Assembly: GCF_002234915.1 (NCBI RefSeq)
Contig: NZ_NEWD01000021.1
Coordinates: 1 to 64,000, forward strand
From: Bifidobacterium vansinderenii
GTDB taxonomy: Bacteria > Actinomycetota > Actinomycetes > Actinomycetales > Bifidobacteriaceae
Length of the DNA stretch: 64,000 nucleotides
Direction of reading: 5' to 3'
Positions 51,676 to 60,321 of the stretch are shown piece by piece. The position numbers and the translations under genes are program-made. How positions within the stretch are numbered: the stretch's first letter is position 1; the number at the start of each line of letters is the position of its first letter. The notes beneath the pieces were generated by a model. The model saw only the letters and a list, made by a program, of their open reading frames with translations. It was not told the DNA's origin and searched no databases.

Positions 51676-53313
51676 ATGGTTCTTCATCTGACCGATGACT
51701 TCAAGGCCAACGCCGCCGAATGGGAAGCAGCGGGCGTTGCTCTGCCGCAGTACGATCCGGAGGCCGTGAAGGCCTACACCGCCGAACACCCCTACTGGGT
51801 GCACTTCGGCGCCGGCAACCTGTTCCGTGAGGTCCACGCGCTCATCGCCCAGAGCCTGCTCAACCAGGGTCTGACCAAGTCCGGCGTGATCGTCGCCGAA
51901 ACCTTCGACGCAGACATCGTCACCGACGCGTTCAAGCCGTTCGACAACCGCGGCCTGTCCGTCATCCTCAAGTCTGACGGCTCCATCGAAACCGAACTCG
52001 TGGCCTCCGTCGCCGAATCCTTCGGCGTCAAGAAGCACGACGAGGTGTGGGACGGTCTGGTCAAGGTCTTCACCAACCCCGAACTGCAGTTCGTCACCGT
52101 CACCATCACCGAGAAGGGCTACTCGATCAAGAACAACGACGGCGAGCTGCTGCCGTGGATCAAGCCCGAGGTCGAGAACGGCCCCGACTCCGCCGTGTCC
52201 GCCATGGGCGCCATCACCGCCCTGCTGTTCGAGCGCTTCAAGGCCGGCGCCAAGCCGATCGCCATGGTCAGCACCGACAACTTCTCCCAGAACGGCGACC
52301 GCTTCCGCGCCGTGATCGTCGAATTCGCCCAGCTGTGGGCCGAGAAGGGCTTCGTGCCGGACGACTTCGTCGCCTACGTGGACGACCCCGACAAGGTGGC
52401 CTTCCCGCTGAGCATGATCGACCGCATCACCCCGAACCCGGCCGAGTCCGTCTCCAAGCTGCTCGCCGAGAAGGGATTCGCCGACCACGAGATCTTCCAC
52501 ACCGCCCGCGGCACCAACGTGGCGCCGTTCGCCAACTCCGAGGAGACCTGGTACCTGGTGATCGAGGACACGTTCCCGAACGGACGCCCCGAGCTCGAGA
52601 AGGCCGGCGTGTTCCTGGGCGACCGCGACACCGTGAATGACTCCGACGAGATGAAGGTCACCACCTGCCTCAACCCGGTGCACACCGCGCTGGCCACCAC
52701 CGGTCGCCTGATGAGCTACGACTCCATGAGCAAGACCATCGCCGACCCGGATCTCAAGGCTCTGGCCGAGCGCCTGTCCTACGTGGAGGGCCTGCCGGTC
52801 GTGGCCGACCCGGGCATCTTCTCCCCGAAGGAGTTCGCCGAGAAGGTCATCGACGTGCGCGTGCCGAACCCGAGCCTGCCCGACTCCCCGGCCCGCATCT
52901 CCACCGACACCTCGCAGAAGGTGCCGATCCGCTACGGCGTGACCATCAAGAAGTACATCGAGTCCCCGGACCACGACGTGAACGACCTGGTCGCCATCCC
53001 GCTGGCCATCGCCGCATGGCTGCGCCTGCTGCTCGGCAAGGACGGCAAGGCCACCGACGACAACGGCAACGAGATCACCCTGAGCCCGGATCCGCGCATG
53101 GCCGAACTGCAGGACGCCCTGAGCCCGCTCAAGCTGGGCGGCGACCTGTCCAAGGCCGACGAGGTGCTCAAGCCGATCCTCGCCGACGAGACCCTGTGGA
53201 ACGTGGACCTCACCGAGACCCCGCTCGCCGCGAAGATCGTCAAGTACTTCAAGGAGTTCGCGGCCGGTACCGGCACCCTGCACCCCGTCCTCGAGAAGGA
53301 ACTCGGCCTCTGA
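51676..53313 (+). CDS. uxuB: Fructuronate reductase / mannitol dehydrogenase family
   Basis: 545 residues, long-chain polyol dehydrogenase: D-fructuronate + NADH to D-mannonate. Motifs: YWVHFGAGNLFREVHA (Rossmann start), VTVTITEKGYSI, MVSTDNFSQNGDRF, FPLSMIDRITP and the catalytic-region sequence KVTTCLNPVHTALATTG. Start 51676 is supported by GGAAGGAAAACG. Context between uxaC and uxuA makes UxuB the likely function rather than mannitol dehydrogenase. Confidence 0.92.
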   Translation: MVLHLTDDFKANAAEWEAAGVALPQYDPEAVKAYTAEHPYWVHFGAGNLFREVHALIAQSLLNQGLTKSGVIVAETFDADIVTDAFKPFDNRGLSVILKSDGSIETELVASVAESFGVKKHDEVWDGLVKVFTNPELQFVTVTITEKGYSIKNNDGELLPWIKPEVENGPDSAVSAMGAITALLFERFKAGAKPIAMVSTDNFSQNGDRFRAVIVEFAQLWAEKGFVPDDFVAYVDDPDKVAFPLSMIDRITPNPAESVSKLLAEKGFADHEIFHTARGTNVAPFANSEETWYLVIEDTFPNGRPELEKAGVFLGDRDTVNDSDEMKVTTCLNPVHTALATTGRLMSYDSMSKTIADPDLKALAERLSYVEGLPVVADPGIFSPKEFAEKVIDVRVPNPSLPDSPARISTDTSQKVPIRYGVTIKKYIESPDHDVNDLVAIPLAIAAWLRLLLGKDGKATDDNGNEITLSPDPRMAELQDALSPLKLGGDLSKADEVLKPILADETLWNVDLTETPLAAKIVKYFKEFAAGTGTLHPVLEKELGL

Positions 53314-53334
53314 GTCTCGGACTCCGTGCCCATA

Positions 53335-53387
53335 GGCTCCCCTCCAGGGGAGGGGAGCTGTCGGCGAAAGCCGACTGAGGGGAGGGA
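53335..53387. repeat. Family A repeat between uxuB and uxuA
   Basis: GGCTCCCCTCCAGGGGAGGGGAGC, the GTCGGCGAAAGCCGAC hairpin, then TGAGGGGAGGG. It lies inside the probable operon. Confidence 0.85.
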
Positions 53388-53461
53388 TCACATCCCTTCC
53401 CGCCTCTAACACGTAAAAAACAAAAACCGAACAAACCGACAACAAGCAAAGGATCACCACT

Positions 53462-54592
53462 ATGAAGATGGGTTTCCGCTGGTACGGCGAGGGTAACGAC
53501 ACCATTTCGCTGGACGACATCCGCCAGATCCCCGGCGTCGAAACGATCGTCTGGTCCCTGCACCACAAGCAGGCCGGCGAACTGTGGGAGCCGGAGGAGA
53601 TCGAGCATGAGATGAAGCTCATCACCGGTCTCTCCGAGGACGACCGCAAGCGCGGCGTCACCAAGACGTTCAACGCCGACGTCGTCGAATCCGTGAACGT
53701 GCACGAGTCCATCAAGACCGGCAAGACCATGCTCGGCATGAGCCGCGACGAGGCGCTCGACAACTACATCAAGACCATCGAGAACCTCGGCAAGGCCGGC
53801 GTGAAGGTCGTCACCTACAACTTCATGCCCGTGTTCGACTGGCTGCGCACCGACATGTTCCACCCGAGCCCGGACGGCTCCACCGCCCTCTACTACGACG
53901 CCCACAAGGTCGCCCAGCTCACCGACCCGCAGGCCCTGATCGACGAGACGCTCAACGGCGCCGGCAACCTGACCATGCCGGGCTGGGAGCCGGAGCGTCT
54001 GGCCCACCTGCCGGAGTTCATCGAGGCCTACAAGGGCATCGACCACGACAAGTACTACGAGAACTACAAGGTGTTCCTGGACGCCGTCATCCCCACCTGC
54101 GAGAAGTACGACGTCAAGCTCGCCGTGCACCCCGACGACCCGGCCTTCGACCTGTTCGGCTGGCCGCGCGTCGTGTCCTCCAAGGAAGGCATCCAGCGCG
54201 TGCTCGACCTCAACCCGAGCCCGTACAACGGCCTGTGCCTGTGCCTCGGCTCGTTCTCGTCCCGCCGCGGCAACGATCCGGTCGACGCCGTCAAGACGTT
54301 CATGGACCGCATCCACTTCAGCCACGTGCGCAACATCAAGTTCCTCGACGAGGCCGGCTCCTTCTCCGAGGTGGGCCACCGCGCATCCGAGGGCGACGTG
54401 GACACCATCGGCATCATGAAGGCGTACGCCGAGGCCGACTACCAGGGCTACATCCGTCCGGACCATGGCCGTCACCTGTGGAACGAGAACACCCCCGAGC
54501 ACCGTCCGCGTCCGGGCTACGGCCTGTACGATCGCGCCCTCGGCATCCAGTACCTGCTGGGCGTCTGGGACACCGTCAAGTACAACAAGTAG
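53462..54592 (+). CDS. uxuA: Mannonate dehydratase
   Basis: 376 residues: D-mannonate to 2-keto-3-deoxy-D-gluconate. Motifs: MGFRWYGEGND, IVWSLHHKQAGELW, VVESVNVHESIKTG, TYNFMPVFDWLRTD, AVHPDDPAF, LCLCLGSFSSR, HFSHVRNIKF and YIRPDHGRHLW; Cys and His metal ligands are in place. CAAAGGATCACCACT precedes the ATG. The product would need KDG kinase (a PfkB gene lies at 56779) and KDPG aldolase (not in this window). Confidence 0.96.
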   Translation: MKMGFRWYGEGNDTISLDDIRQIPGVETIVWSLHHKQAGELWEPEEIEHEMKLITGLSEDDRKRGVTKTFNADVVESVNVHESIKTGKTMLGMSRDEALDNYIKTIENLGKAGVKVVTYNFMPVFDWLRTDMFHPSPDGSTALYYDAHKVAQLTDPQALIDETLNGAGNLTMPGWEPERLAHLPEFIEAYKGIDHDKYYENYKVFLDAVIPTCEKYDVKLAVHPDDPAFDLFGWPRVVSSKEGIQRVLDLNPSPYNGLCLCLGSFSSRRGNDPVDAVKTFMDRIHFSHVRNIKFLDEAGSFSEVGHRASEGDVDTIGIMKAYAEADYQGYIRPDHGRHLWNENTPEHRPRPGYGLYDRALGIQYLLGVWDTVKYNK

Positions 54593-54705
54593 TCCGTCAG
54601 TCCGTTCCCGCCGGTCGACCCGACTGTCCGGCATCAGGACGGTTTTCTCCCACTCCAGTCGGCGCGGTCATGAATCGTCGCCACACCGACTGATCTTCCG
54701 TTGAT

Positions 54706-54745
54706 CGAAGGCCTCCCCGCGCATTCCCGCGCCGGGAGGCCTTCG
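54706..54745 (+). terminator. Terminator after uxuA
   Basis: CGAAGGCCTCCC pairs with GGGAGGCCTTCG around a 16-nt loop. Confidence 0.8.
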
Positions 54746-54928
54746 TCATATCCGCATCCGTCACGCTCGTCACGAACACGCGTCAAACCCGCACCGAGCG
54801 CACCGTTACGATGCGGTCGTCATGCGAGCGCAACGGACCCGCACTGAACGCGCCGAGTGCACCTCCACACTGCGGGTTCGTCGTTCATCCACGTCGGACC
54901 CGCACTGTAAGGCTCATTCGCTGCACGC

Positions 54929-55136
54929 GTGCGTCAAATGGGAACCGGACGTGACGCTACGGTGTTTATCCGACGCATGCGTGCGTCAAATACACCCTGA
55001 AATCGATCGTATGCGGCTTATTTGCCGCGTACGTGCGTCAAACAGGCCTCGGAAGCGTCTCTACGGTGTCTATCCGACGTATATGTGCGGCAAATAAGCA
55101 CCGAGAGTGTCTCTTGGCGTGCGTATGCCGTGCGAG
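54929..55136. repeat. Degenerate tandem array 1, period 52 nt, four units
   Basis: GTGCGTCAAA starts at 54929, 54981 and 55033, and GTGCGGCAAA at 55085, each exactly 52 nt apart. CTACGGTGT at 54957 and 55061, and TATCCGACG at 54967 and 55071, keep the same register. The core is an imperfect palindrome (TTTGCCGCGTACGTGCGTCAAA-like). Related CCCGCAC and GCGTCAAA words occur upstream from 54780 at irregular spacing. Confidence 0.85.
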
Positions 55137-55139
55137 GGG

Positions 55140-55396
55140 GCGCCACGATTACGTTCCGTTGCGTCCAATGAACGATACGCATCCGACGCGAGTGCTGCGA
55201 GTACGTTCCGATGGAGAAGCGAAACGGAACGTACTCGAAAAGGACGATACGGTTACGTTCCGTCGTGAGTGCGGGACGAAACGTAACCGAATGTAGTGCC
55301 ACGATTACGTTCTGGTGTGAGTATGAGACGAAACGTAACCAAACGTAGTGCCACGGTTACGCTCCGTTGCGGATGATGGACGGAACGTAACCGAAG
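55140..55396. repeat. Tandem hairpin array 2, period 52 nt, five units
   Basis: TACGTTCC-type words start at 55150, 55202, 55254, 55306 and 55358, exactly 52 nt apart. The matching GACGRAACGTAACC arms at 55275, 55327 and 55379 keep the same period. Unit 2 forms a perfect 12-bp stem (GAGTACGTTCCG/CGGAACGTACTC, 55199-55236). Units 3 and 5 form 13-14-bp stems with one mismatch. No ORF of note. Confidence 0.9.
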
Positions 55397-55399
55397 ATA

Positions 55400-55432
55400 C
55401 GAAAAAAGCTCCTCTCGGAGGGGAGAGGAGCT
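55400..55432 (-). terminator. Terminator of the hexulose-phosphate operon
   Basis: On the minus strand AGCTCCTCTC ... GAGAGGAGCT is followed by TTTTTT, 86 nt beyond the last gene of the operon. Confidence 0.9.
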
Positions 55433-55517
55433 GAGCTGTGCCACGACTACCGCGGTATGGGCTTATCTATCGGAGTGACTGAGCGTCCACGGTAGCGTTT
55501 GCCGAGGTGACCGAGCG

Positions 55518-56081
55518 TCACTCCACGTTGGCGTGATTGGCGTTGGCCTGGGCGTCGGACACGTTGTCGCGACGGGAGAGCATGAGGCACAGGGCGTCGA
55601 GTGCGATGTGCACGCTCTGGTCGAACAGCGAGCTCAGCAGCTGGATCGAACCGCCGGCCTCGCCCTTCACACGACCCGGCACCAGGATCACGGCGTCCGC
55701 GGCGGCGGCCAGCGGCGACTCTGGCTTGGACGTGACGGCGATCACCTTCACGCCGAGCTTCTTCGCGGCCTCGGCGTCCTCCACGGTCTTGCGGGTCTTG
55801 CCCGAACCGGAGATGGCGAGCAGCACGTCGCCTTCGTGCATGGACGGGCAGATCGTCTCGCCCATCATGTAGCTCGTGTAGCCGATGTGCATCATACGCA
55901 TGGCGAAGCTACGTGCCTGGAATCCGGAACGACCCTCGCCGGTGGCGTACACGCGGTCGTTGCGGCCGATCACATCGCGTGCGGCGGTCAGATCGGCCTC
56001 GTCCATCTTGGCGATGACGCCCTGGATCTCCTCAACGATCTGGTCGAGAATGCGCGGTTCGGTGGTGGTTTCGTTGGTCAT
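55518..56081 (-). CDS. hxlB: 6-phospho-3-hexuloisomerase
   Basis: 187-residue SIS-domain isomerase converting D-arabino-3-hexulose 6-phosphate to fructose 6-phosphate. The sequence YATGEGRSGFQARSFAMRMMHIG, then MGETICPSMHEGDVLLAISGSGKT and VTSKPESPLAAAADAVILVPGR is closely the PHI pattern. The start at 56081 has only a weak AAAGAGAA site; longer in-frame starts would add a His-rich leader unlike the family. Last gene of the operon, 80 nt after hxlA. Fructose 6-phosphate would feed the bifid shunt. Confidence 0.88.
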   Translation of the reverse strand: MTNETTTEPRILDQIVEEIQGVIAKMDEADLTAARDVIGRNDRVYATGEGRSGFQARSFAMRMMHIGYTSYMMGETICPSMHEGDVLLAISGSGKTRKTVEDAEAAKKLGVKVIAVTSKPESPLAAAADAVILVPGRVKGEAGGSIQLLSSLFDQSVHIALDALCLMLSRRDNVSDAQANANHANVE

Positions 56082-56161
56082 GATGATTCTCTTTTCTGTG
56101 TGATCTTTTCCGTGTGTGTGGTGAAGTGGATGATTGATTGACGACGAGGAATCGGCCCCGT

Positions 56162-56782
56162 TCAGCCGCACAGCCCCTTGCATTCGGCGCAGGCGGCGGC
56201 GATATCGTCGGCCTTGGTGATGGCCGAACCCATGATCGTGATCTCCACGCCCTCGGCGGCCAGTCCGGCGAGCTGGTCTTTCTTGATGCCGCCCGCGATG
56301 GCGATGCGACGGATCTGCGGATACTTCGCCTTGAACGCACGCACCTGGCCGACCGGATCAGCGGTTGCGCCCGAATCGATCGACGTATGCAGACAGTACA
56401 CGGCGTTCTCGAATCCGGAGATCTTCTCGATGCGATCCTCGTCGCACTCCAGAAGATCGATCATCATCACACCGTCGTGCGTTTCGGCCGACGCGTAGCA
56501 CACCTCGAGCGTGCCGAGCGATGACGAGCCCATCACGGTCAGGTACGCGAATCCGCAGTCGAAGCCGAGATCGAACTCGTACTTGCCCTCGTCGCACGTC
56601 TTGATGTCGCCGAGCACGGCGGTGCCGTCCGCGGCCTCGATCAGCGGGCCGAGCGCACGCACGCCGAACTCCTTGGTCAGCGACGTGCCGACCTCGATCA
56701 CATCGGCCGTACCGGCCACCTGACGAATGATCTCCACCGCGCGCGGGATGTCCACGCGGTCGATTGCAACCTGCAGTTTCAC
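56162..56782 (-). CDS. hxlA: 3-hexulose-6-phosphate synthase (OMPDC superfamily)
   Basis: 206 residues. The superfamily metal/phosphate motif DIKTCDEGKYE (D-x-K-x-x-D), TVMGSSSL, VYCLHTSID and IAGGIKKDQL are present. The HTxID segment is as in HPS; the related 3-keto-gulonate-phosphate decarboxylases have HRSRD there. HPS condenses ribulose 5-phosphate with formaldehyde or runs in reverse. The start is GTG at 56782, overlapping the previous TGA by 4 nt (GTGA), with AGGAAG 7 nt upstream. The adjacent PHI makes the pair a standard RuMP module. A changed substrate is possible. Confidence 0.82.
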   Translation of the reverse strand: MKLQVAIDRVDIPRAVEIIRQVAGTADVIEVGTSLTKEFGVRALGPLIEAADGTAVLGDIKTCDEGKYEFDLGFDCGFAYLTVMGSSSLGTLEVCYASAETHDGVMMIDLLECDEDRIEKISGFENAVYCLHTSIDSGATADPVGQVRAFKAKYPQIRRIAIAGGIKKDQLAGLAAEGVEITIMGSAITKADDIAAACAECKGLCG

Positions 56783-57750
56783 AGCGATACTTCCTTCCTG
56801 GGGGTGTTGGCGATGAACGATTCCAGCTGTTCGCGGGTGGGCAGGCCCTCCGAATCGGAGACGTTGGTCACCTGGATGGCGCCCACGGCGTTCGCGCGCT
56901 CAAGCAGACGCTCGGCCGGCAGACCCTCCAGCAGCGCGGTGATCGCACCGGATGCGAAGCCGTCGCCAGCGCCCACGGTGTCGACCACGTCCACCACGAA
57001 ACTGGGGACCACGGTCTCCACTCGCTCGCCGTCCGCGTTGCGGGAGAACAGTGCGGATCCGCTGGCGCCGAGCTTGATGATGACCTGCTTGACGCCCATG
57101 TCGAGATAGAAGTCGGCCACGTCGCGCGCGTTCTCGCGTCCGGAGAACATCTGGCCTTCGGACAGGCCCGGCATGAACACGTCGCACTTGGCGGCGAGCT
57201 TGTTGGTGGCGGCGATCATCTCCTCCTCGCTCGGCCACAGCGTAGGGCGCGGGTTCGGGTCGAACGTGACGAGCGCGCCGTGCACGCGGGCGGCGTTGAC
57301 CAGTCGCTCGATGGTCTCGTACGTGTTTTCGGCGAGGGCCGCGAACACGCCGGACACGTGCAGGATCTTCAGGCCGCTGAAGTCGATGCCGTCGACGATG
57401 TCGGGCGTGGTGCGGCTGGCGGCCGAGCCCTTGCGGAAGTAGATGACCTTGGGGTCGCCGTCGGGCAGGACCACCTTGAGCTGGGAGCCGGTGGCCGCCT
57501 CGTTGCTGCGGCGGATGTTGGCGGTGTCGATGCCGGCGTTGGTCATGTAGTCGACGATCATGTCGCCCTGCCAGTCGTTGCCGAGCGTGGTCACGTAGCT
57601 GACGGTGTGGCCTTGACGGCGTACGCCGATGGCGACGTTGAATTCGGCGCCGGCCATCTGGGTGGGCAGCGTGCGGGCTTCCATGTAGGTCTGGTCGGAG
57701 TCGGCGATGAGATTCACCATAGGTTCGCCGATGGTCATGACTTCGGTCAT
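56779..57750 (-). CDS. PfkB-family sugar kinase (KDG kinase-like)
   Basis: 323-residue ribokinase-fold kinase. Motifs: IGEPMVNLI, AGAEFNVAIGVRRQGH, DPNPRPTLWP, GLSEGQMF and the catalytic DTVGAGDGFASG. The FNVA and DPNPRP segments resemble 2-keto-3-deoxygluconate kinase, which would complete the uxaC-uxuB-uxuA route, but the operon position suggests it may act on the sugar imported by the linked transporter. AAGGAA precedes the ATG at 57750. Four-base overlap with hxlA implies coupled translation. Confidence 0.85.
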   Translation of the reverse strand: MTEVMTIGEPMVNLIADSDQTYMEARTLPTQMAGAEFNVAIGVRRQGHTVSYVTTLGNDWQGDMIVDYMTNAGIDTANIRRSNEAATGSQLKVVLPDGDPKVIYFRKGSAASRTTPDIVDGIDFSGLKILHVSGVFAALAENTYETIERLVNAARVHGALVTFDPNPRPTLWPSEEEMIAATNKLAAKCDVFMPGLSEGQMFSGRENARDVADFYLDMGVKQVIIKLGASGSALFSRNADGERVETVVPSFVVDVVDTVGAGDGFASGAITALLEGLPAERLLERANAVGAIQVTNVSDSEGLPTREQLESFIANTPRKEVSL

Positions 57751-57843
57751 TGCGGTTCCTTACGTGCGGGGATGTGTGTGGTGGGGGATGCGTGTGGGAG
57801 TGGTGGTGTGGGGGAAGGAAACGGGAGAGACAGGATTTCTGTG

Positions 57844-57991
57844 TGCTCCCTCCAGGGGAGGGAGCTGGCGTGCGAAGCACGACTGAGGGAGGGAAGTGAG
57901 AGCGGTGGCGGGGGAATGAAACCAACCGGCTTTGCCATCCCTCCCTCAGTCACGGCAATGCCGTGACAGCTCCCTCCCTCGGAAGGAGCAC
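57844..57991. repeat. Two family A repeats inside the operon
   Basis: GTGCTCCCTCC ... ACTGAGGGAGGG (57844-57894) and the inverted 57939-57991. They separate the kinase gene from the upstream isomerase gene and could lower downstream expression. Confidence 0.88.
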
Positions 57992-58005
57992 GCTGGGGAG
58001 AAGCC

Positions 58006-58755
58006 TTACGCCAGCGCGGCGCGGACCTGCTCGTACTGGGGGGCGACGTTTGCGGCGTCGATCGGGAACTCGAGGAACACGGGCACGCCGGCGGGCAGCT
58101 GTGCGAGCAGCGCCTTCCAGTCGATCACGCCGTCCTCGAGCATGGTGGTGGCGAGCTGGTCGCGCTCGGCCGCGCCGTTCACGTTCTTCAGGTGGAACAC
58201 GCTGATCGAATCCTTGAGCTCGTCGAACGCGGCGACCGGATCCTCGCCGCGCCAGAACCAGTTGCCGAGGTCGAACGTGTAGCCGATCGCGCTGCCGGCC
58301 GCGGCCACGTTGGCGAGCGAGGCGCGCGTGCAGTCAAGCGTGCCGTTCTCCGGGGTCTGGTCGTTCTCGATGGTCACGCTCACGCCGTACTTGGCGGCCA
58401 GTGCGTCGATTGTGTGCAGCACGTCGGCGGCCACGTCCTTCACGTCGCCCTGGTTGAGCTTCACGTTCTTGGCGCCCATGCGCTTGGCCTCGCCGAAGTA
58501 CTGTTCCAGCGCAGGGTTGGCGGCGCCGTTCGCGGTGATGACCTCGGGCACGGAGTAGAACAGGTCGAGTCCGCCGGCCTTGGCCGCGGCGGCGATGCGG
58601 TCGAATTCGACGTCGTCGGCGATGTATTCGCGGCGGACCTCGGCGAGCGTGACGCCCAGATCGGCGATGCGCGGCAGCACCACGGACTGCGGGGTGCCGT
58701 TGGCGAGGTCGGTCATGTAGACGAGGGTGTTGATGCCGATGGTGTGGGTGGTCAT
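58006..58755 (-). CDS. TIM-barrel sugar isomerase/epimerase
   Basis: 249 residues of the xylose isomerase-like TIM-barrel (AP endonuclease 2) family. Metal-binding positions are visible in SVTIENDQTPE, YTFDLGNWFWRGEDP, SVFHLKNVNG and FLEFPID; INTLVYM opens the barrel. Relatives include ketose 3-epimerases, hydroxypyruvate isomerase and inosose-pathway enzymes. AAAGGATTTTCC precedes the ATG. Between the transporter and the kinase, it probably isomerises or epimerises the incoming sugar before phosphorylation. Confidence 0.82.
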   Translation of the reverse strand: MTTHTIGINTLVYMTDLANGTPQSVVLPRIADLGVTLAEVRREYIADDVEFDRIAAAAKAGGLDLFYSVPEVITANGAANPALEQYFGEAKRMGAKNVKLNQGDVKDVAADVLHTIDALAAKYGVSVTIENDQTPENGTLDCTRASLANVAAAGSAIGYTFDLGNWFWRGEDPVAAFDELKDSISVFHLKNVNGAAERDQLATTMLEDGVIDWKALLAQLPAGVPVFLEFPIDAANVAPQYEQVRAALA

Positions 58756-58878
58756 GGAAAATCCTTTCGTAATGTTCGGTGCGGTTCCGGGACCGTGACC
58801 GTCGTGGTGATCGTCGCGGTGTTATCGCGGTCCCGGAATCGGTAGTAGTCGGGGGAGCGCCCAAGCCGGGCGGGGTAT

Positions 58879-60204
58879 CTAGAACAGCAGCAGTCCGGCG
58901 AGTCCCATGATCGGGAAGGTGCAGGCCCAGTAGACGGGCACGCCGTTCTTGAGGAAGGTCTTCGGCTCGAGTCCGGTGTAGCCCACCGACCAGGTGTTCC
59001 ACGACTGGGTGATGCAGGCGGAGATGCAGGTCATGGACGGCACCACGAGCAGGGCGAACAGGAACCAGGCGTTGAACATGCCGGTGGCCATGAAGATGCT
59101 GATCACCGCGGAGCCGGCGCCGTACAGTTCCAGCGGGCCGCGGAACAGGGCAAGCGGGGCGAGGATGCAGAACGCGAGGCCGAGGATGAACATGTTGTTC
59201 GGGATGAGCGGGGTGAGCACCGGGCCGAAGTCCTTCATCACGGTGACGGCGATCTCCTGGAAGAAGCGCAGCACGAGCAGCATGATGATCAGCGGGCCGA
59301 TGTCGCCGATGGCGGTCTTGGCGGTGGATTCGAGCATCTTGCCGAAGCCCTTGATCGACTTCATGTGGCCGGTGAACGCGAAGGTGAGGATGGTGGCGAG
59401 CATGAGGGCCGGCACGGCGTTCCACTGCAGGATGATGCACAGCGCCACGGGCACGATCGGCATGATGTAGGTCCACGCGGGCACGTCGGGGATGTTCGTC
59501 GGCTGCTCGTCGGGATCGCCCACCTCGTACGGGGTGCCGTTCTTGATGGCCTTGGAGTTGATGAGGATGAAGATGATCACGCCGAGCATCTGCACGAGCA
59601 GGGCGGCGATGCCGAAGCGCAGGTAGTGGGTGCCCCATTCGACCACGGATCCGTCGGGGGACTTGTAGTCCTGGTAGAAGGCGGCGAACTGGACGAACAG
59701 CACGCTGTTGACCCACATGGCGGCACCGATCGACAGGGTGAAGACGGGGACGGCCACGCGCTTGGGCACGCCGAGGCGGCCCATGATCGGGAAGAGGATC
59801 ACGCCGATGGCGATCGCGGAGCCCACGCCGTAGGCGCTGGTGAAGATGAGGCAGGTGACGGCGGCCATGCAGATGGTGGCGAGGACGGGGTTCTTCTCGC
59901 CCACCTTGGCGGTGCGGTAGGAGATGGACGATGCGATGCCGGTGTCCACGAGCACGCGGCCGAACCATGCGCCGCAGACGATCTGAATGATCGTGGGGCC
60001 GTAGGTGAGGGCCGGCTGTGCGAAGATGTCCTCCACCACGTCGAACGGTTCGCCGACGCCGAATGCCACGCCGAGGAAGTAGATGAGCAGCCAAACGATG
60101 GTCTGCACAAAGAATCCGATGGTGAGGTTGCCGCCCTTCATCGCGTACACCGCGAAGCAGACGAAGGAGAGGATGAGCAGTAAGCCCATGACGCCTGTGA
60201 TCAT
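58879..60204 (-). CDS. GntP-like / ion-transporter superfamily permease
   Basis: 441 residues with about 12 transmembrane helices and re-entrant-like segments (GPTIIQIVCGAWFGRVLVDTG, TSAYGVGSAIAIGVILFPIMG, RGPLELYGAGSAVISIFMATG). The pattern resembles gluconate/GntP and related anion or polyol permeases. It is not an ABC or MFS protein. AAGGAGGAGCAC precedes the ATG. First gene of the operon and therefore the likely uptake step. Substrate unknown; a sugar acid would fit the GntP likeness. Confidence 0.75.
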   Translation of the reverse strand: MITGVMGLLLILSFVCFAVYAMKGGNLTIGFFVQTIVWLLIYFLGVAFGVGEPFDVVEDIFAQPALTYGPTIIQIVCGAWFGRVLVDTGIASSISYRTAKVGEKNPVLATICMAAVTCLIFTSAYGVGSAIAIGVILFPIMGRLGVPKRVAVPVFTLSIGAAMWVNSVLFVQFAAFYQDYKSPDGSVVEWGTHYLRFGIAALLVQMLGVIIFILINSKAIKNGTPYEVGDPDEQPTNIPDVPAWTYIMPIVPVALCIILQWNAVPALMLATILTFAFTGHMKSIKGFGKMLESTAKTAIGDIGPLIIMLLVLRFFQEIAVTVMKDFGPVLTPLIPNNMFILGLAFCILAPLALFRGPLELYGAGSAVISIFMATGMFNAWFLFALLVVPSMTCISACITQSWNTWSVGYTGLEPKTFLKNGVPVYWACTFPIMGLAGLLLF

Positions 60205-60321
60205 TGTGCTCCTCCTTGAGCTGTTCTCTTTCCTTGAGTATGGAATTGCCGGCGGATCGGCTGTGCAGGTCGTTGCGTGTCCGCCGTTCCGTTGTTGCTG
60301 GTTTTGTTATCTGTTGTTGTT

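Noticed and set aside
54929-55396. CRISPR array
   Set aside because: Spacing is regular (52 nt), but the repeated words are short and degenerate, the intervening parts are related to each other rather than unique, and no cas genes are present.
56162-56782. 3-keto-L-gulonate-6-phosphate decarboxylase (UlaD) of ascorbate catabolism
   Set aside because: The diagnostic HRSRD segment reads HTSID as in HPS, the partner is a PHI-type isomerase, and no UlaE/UlaF or PTS genes are adjacent. Not fully excluded without phylogeny.
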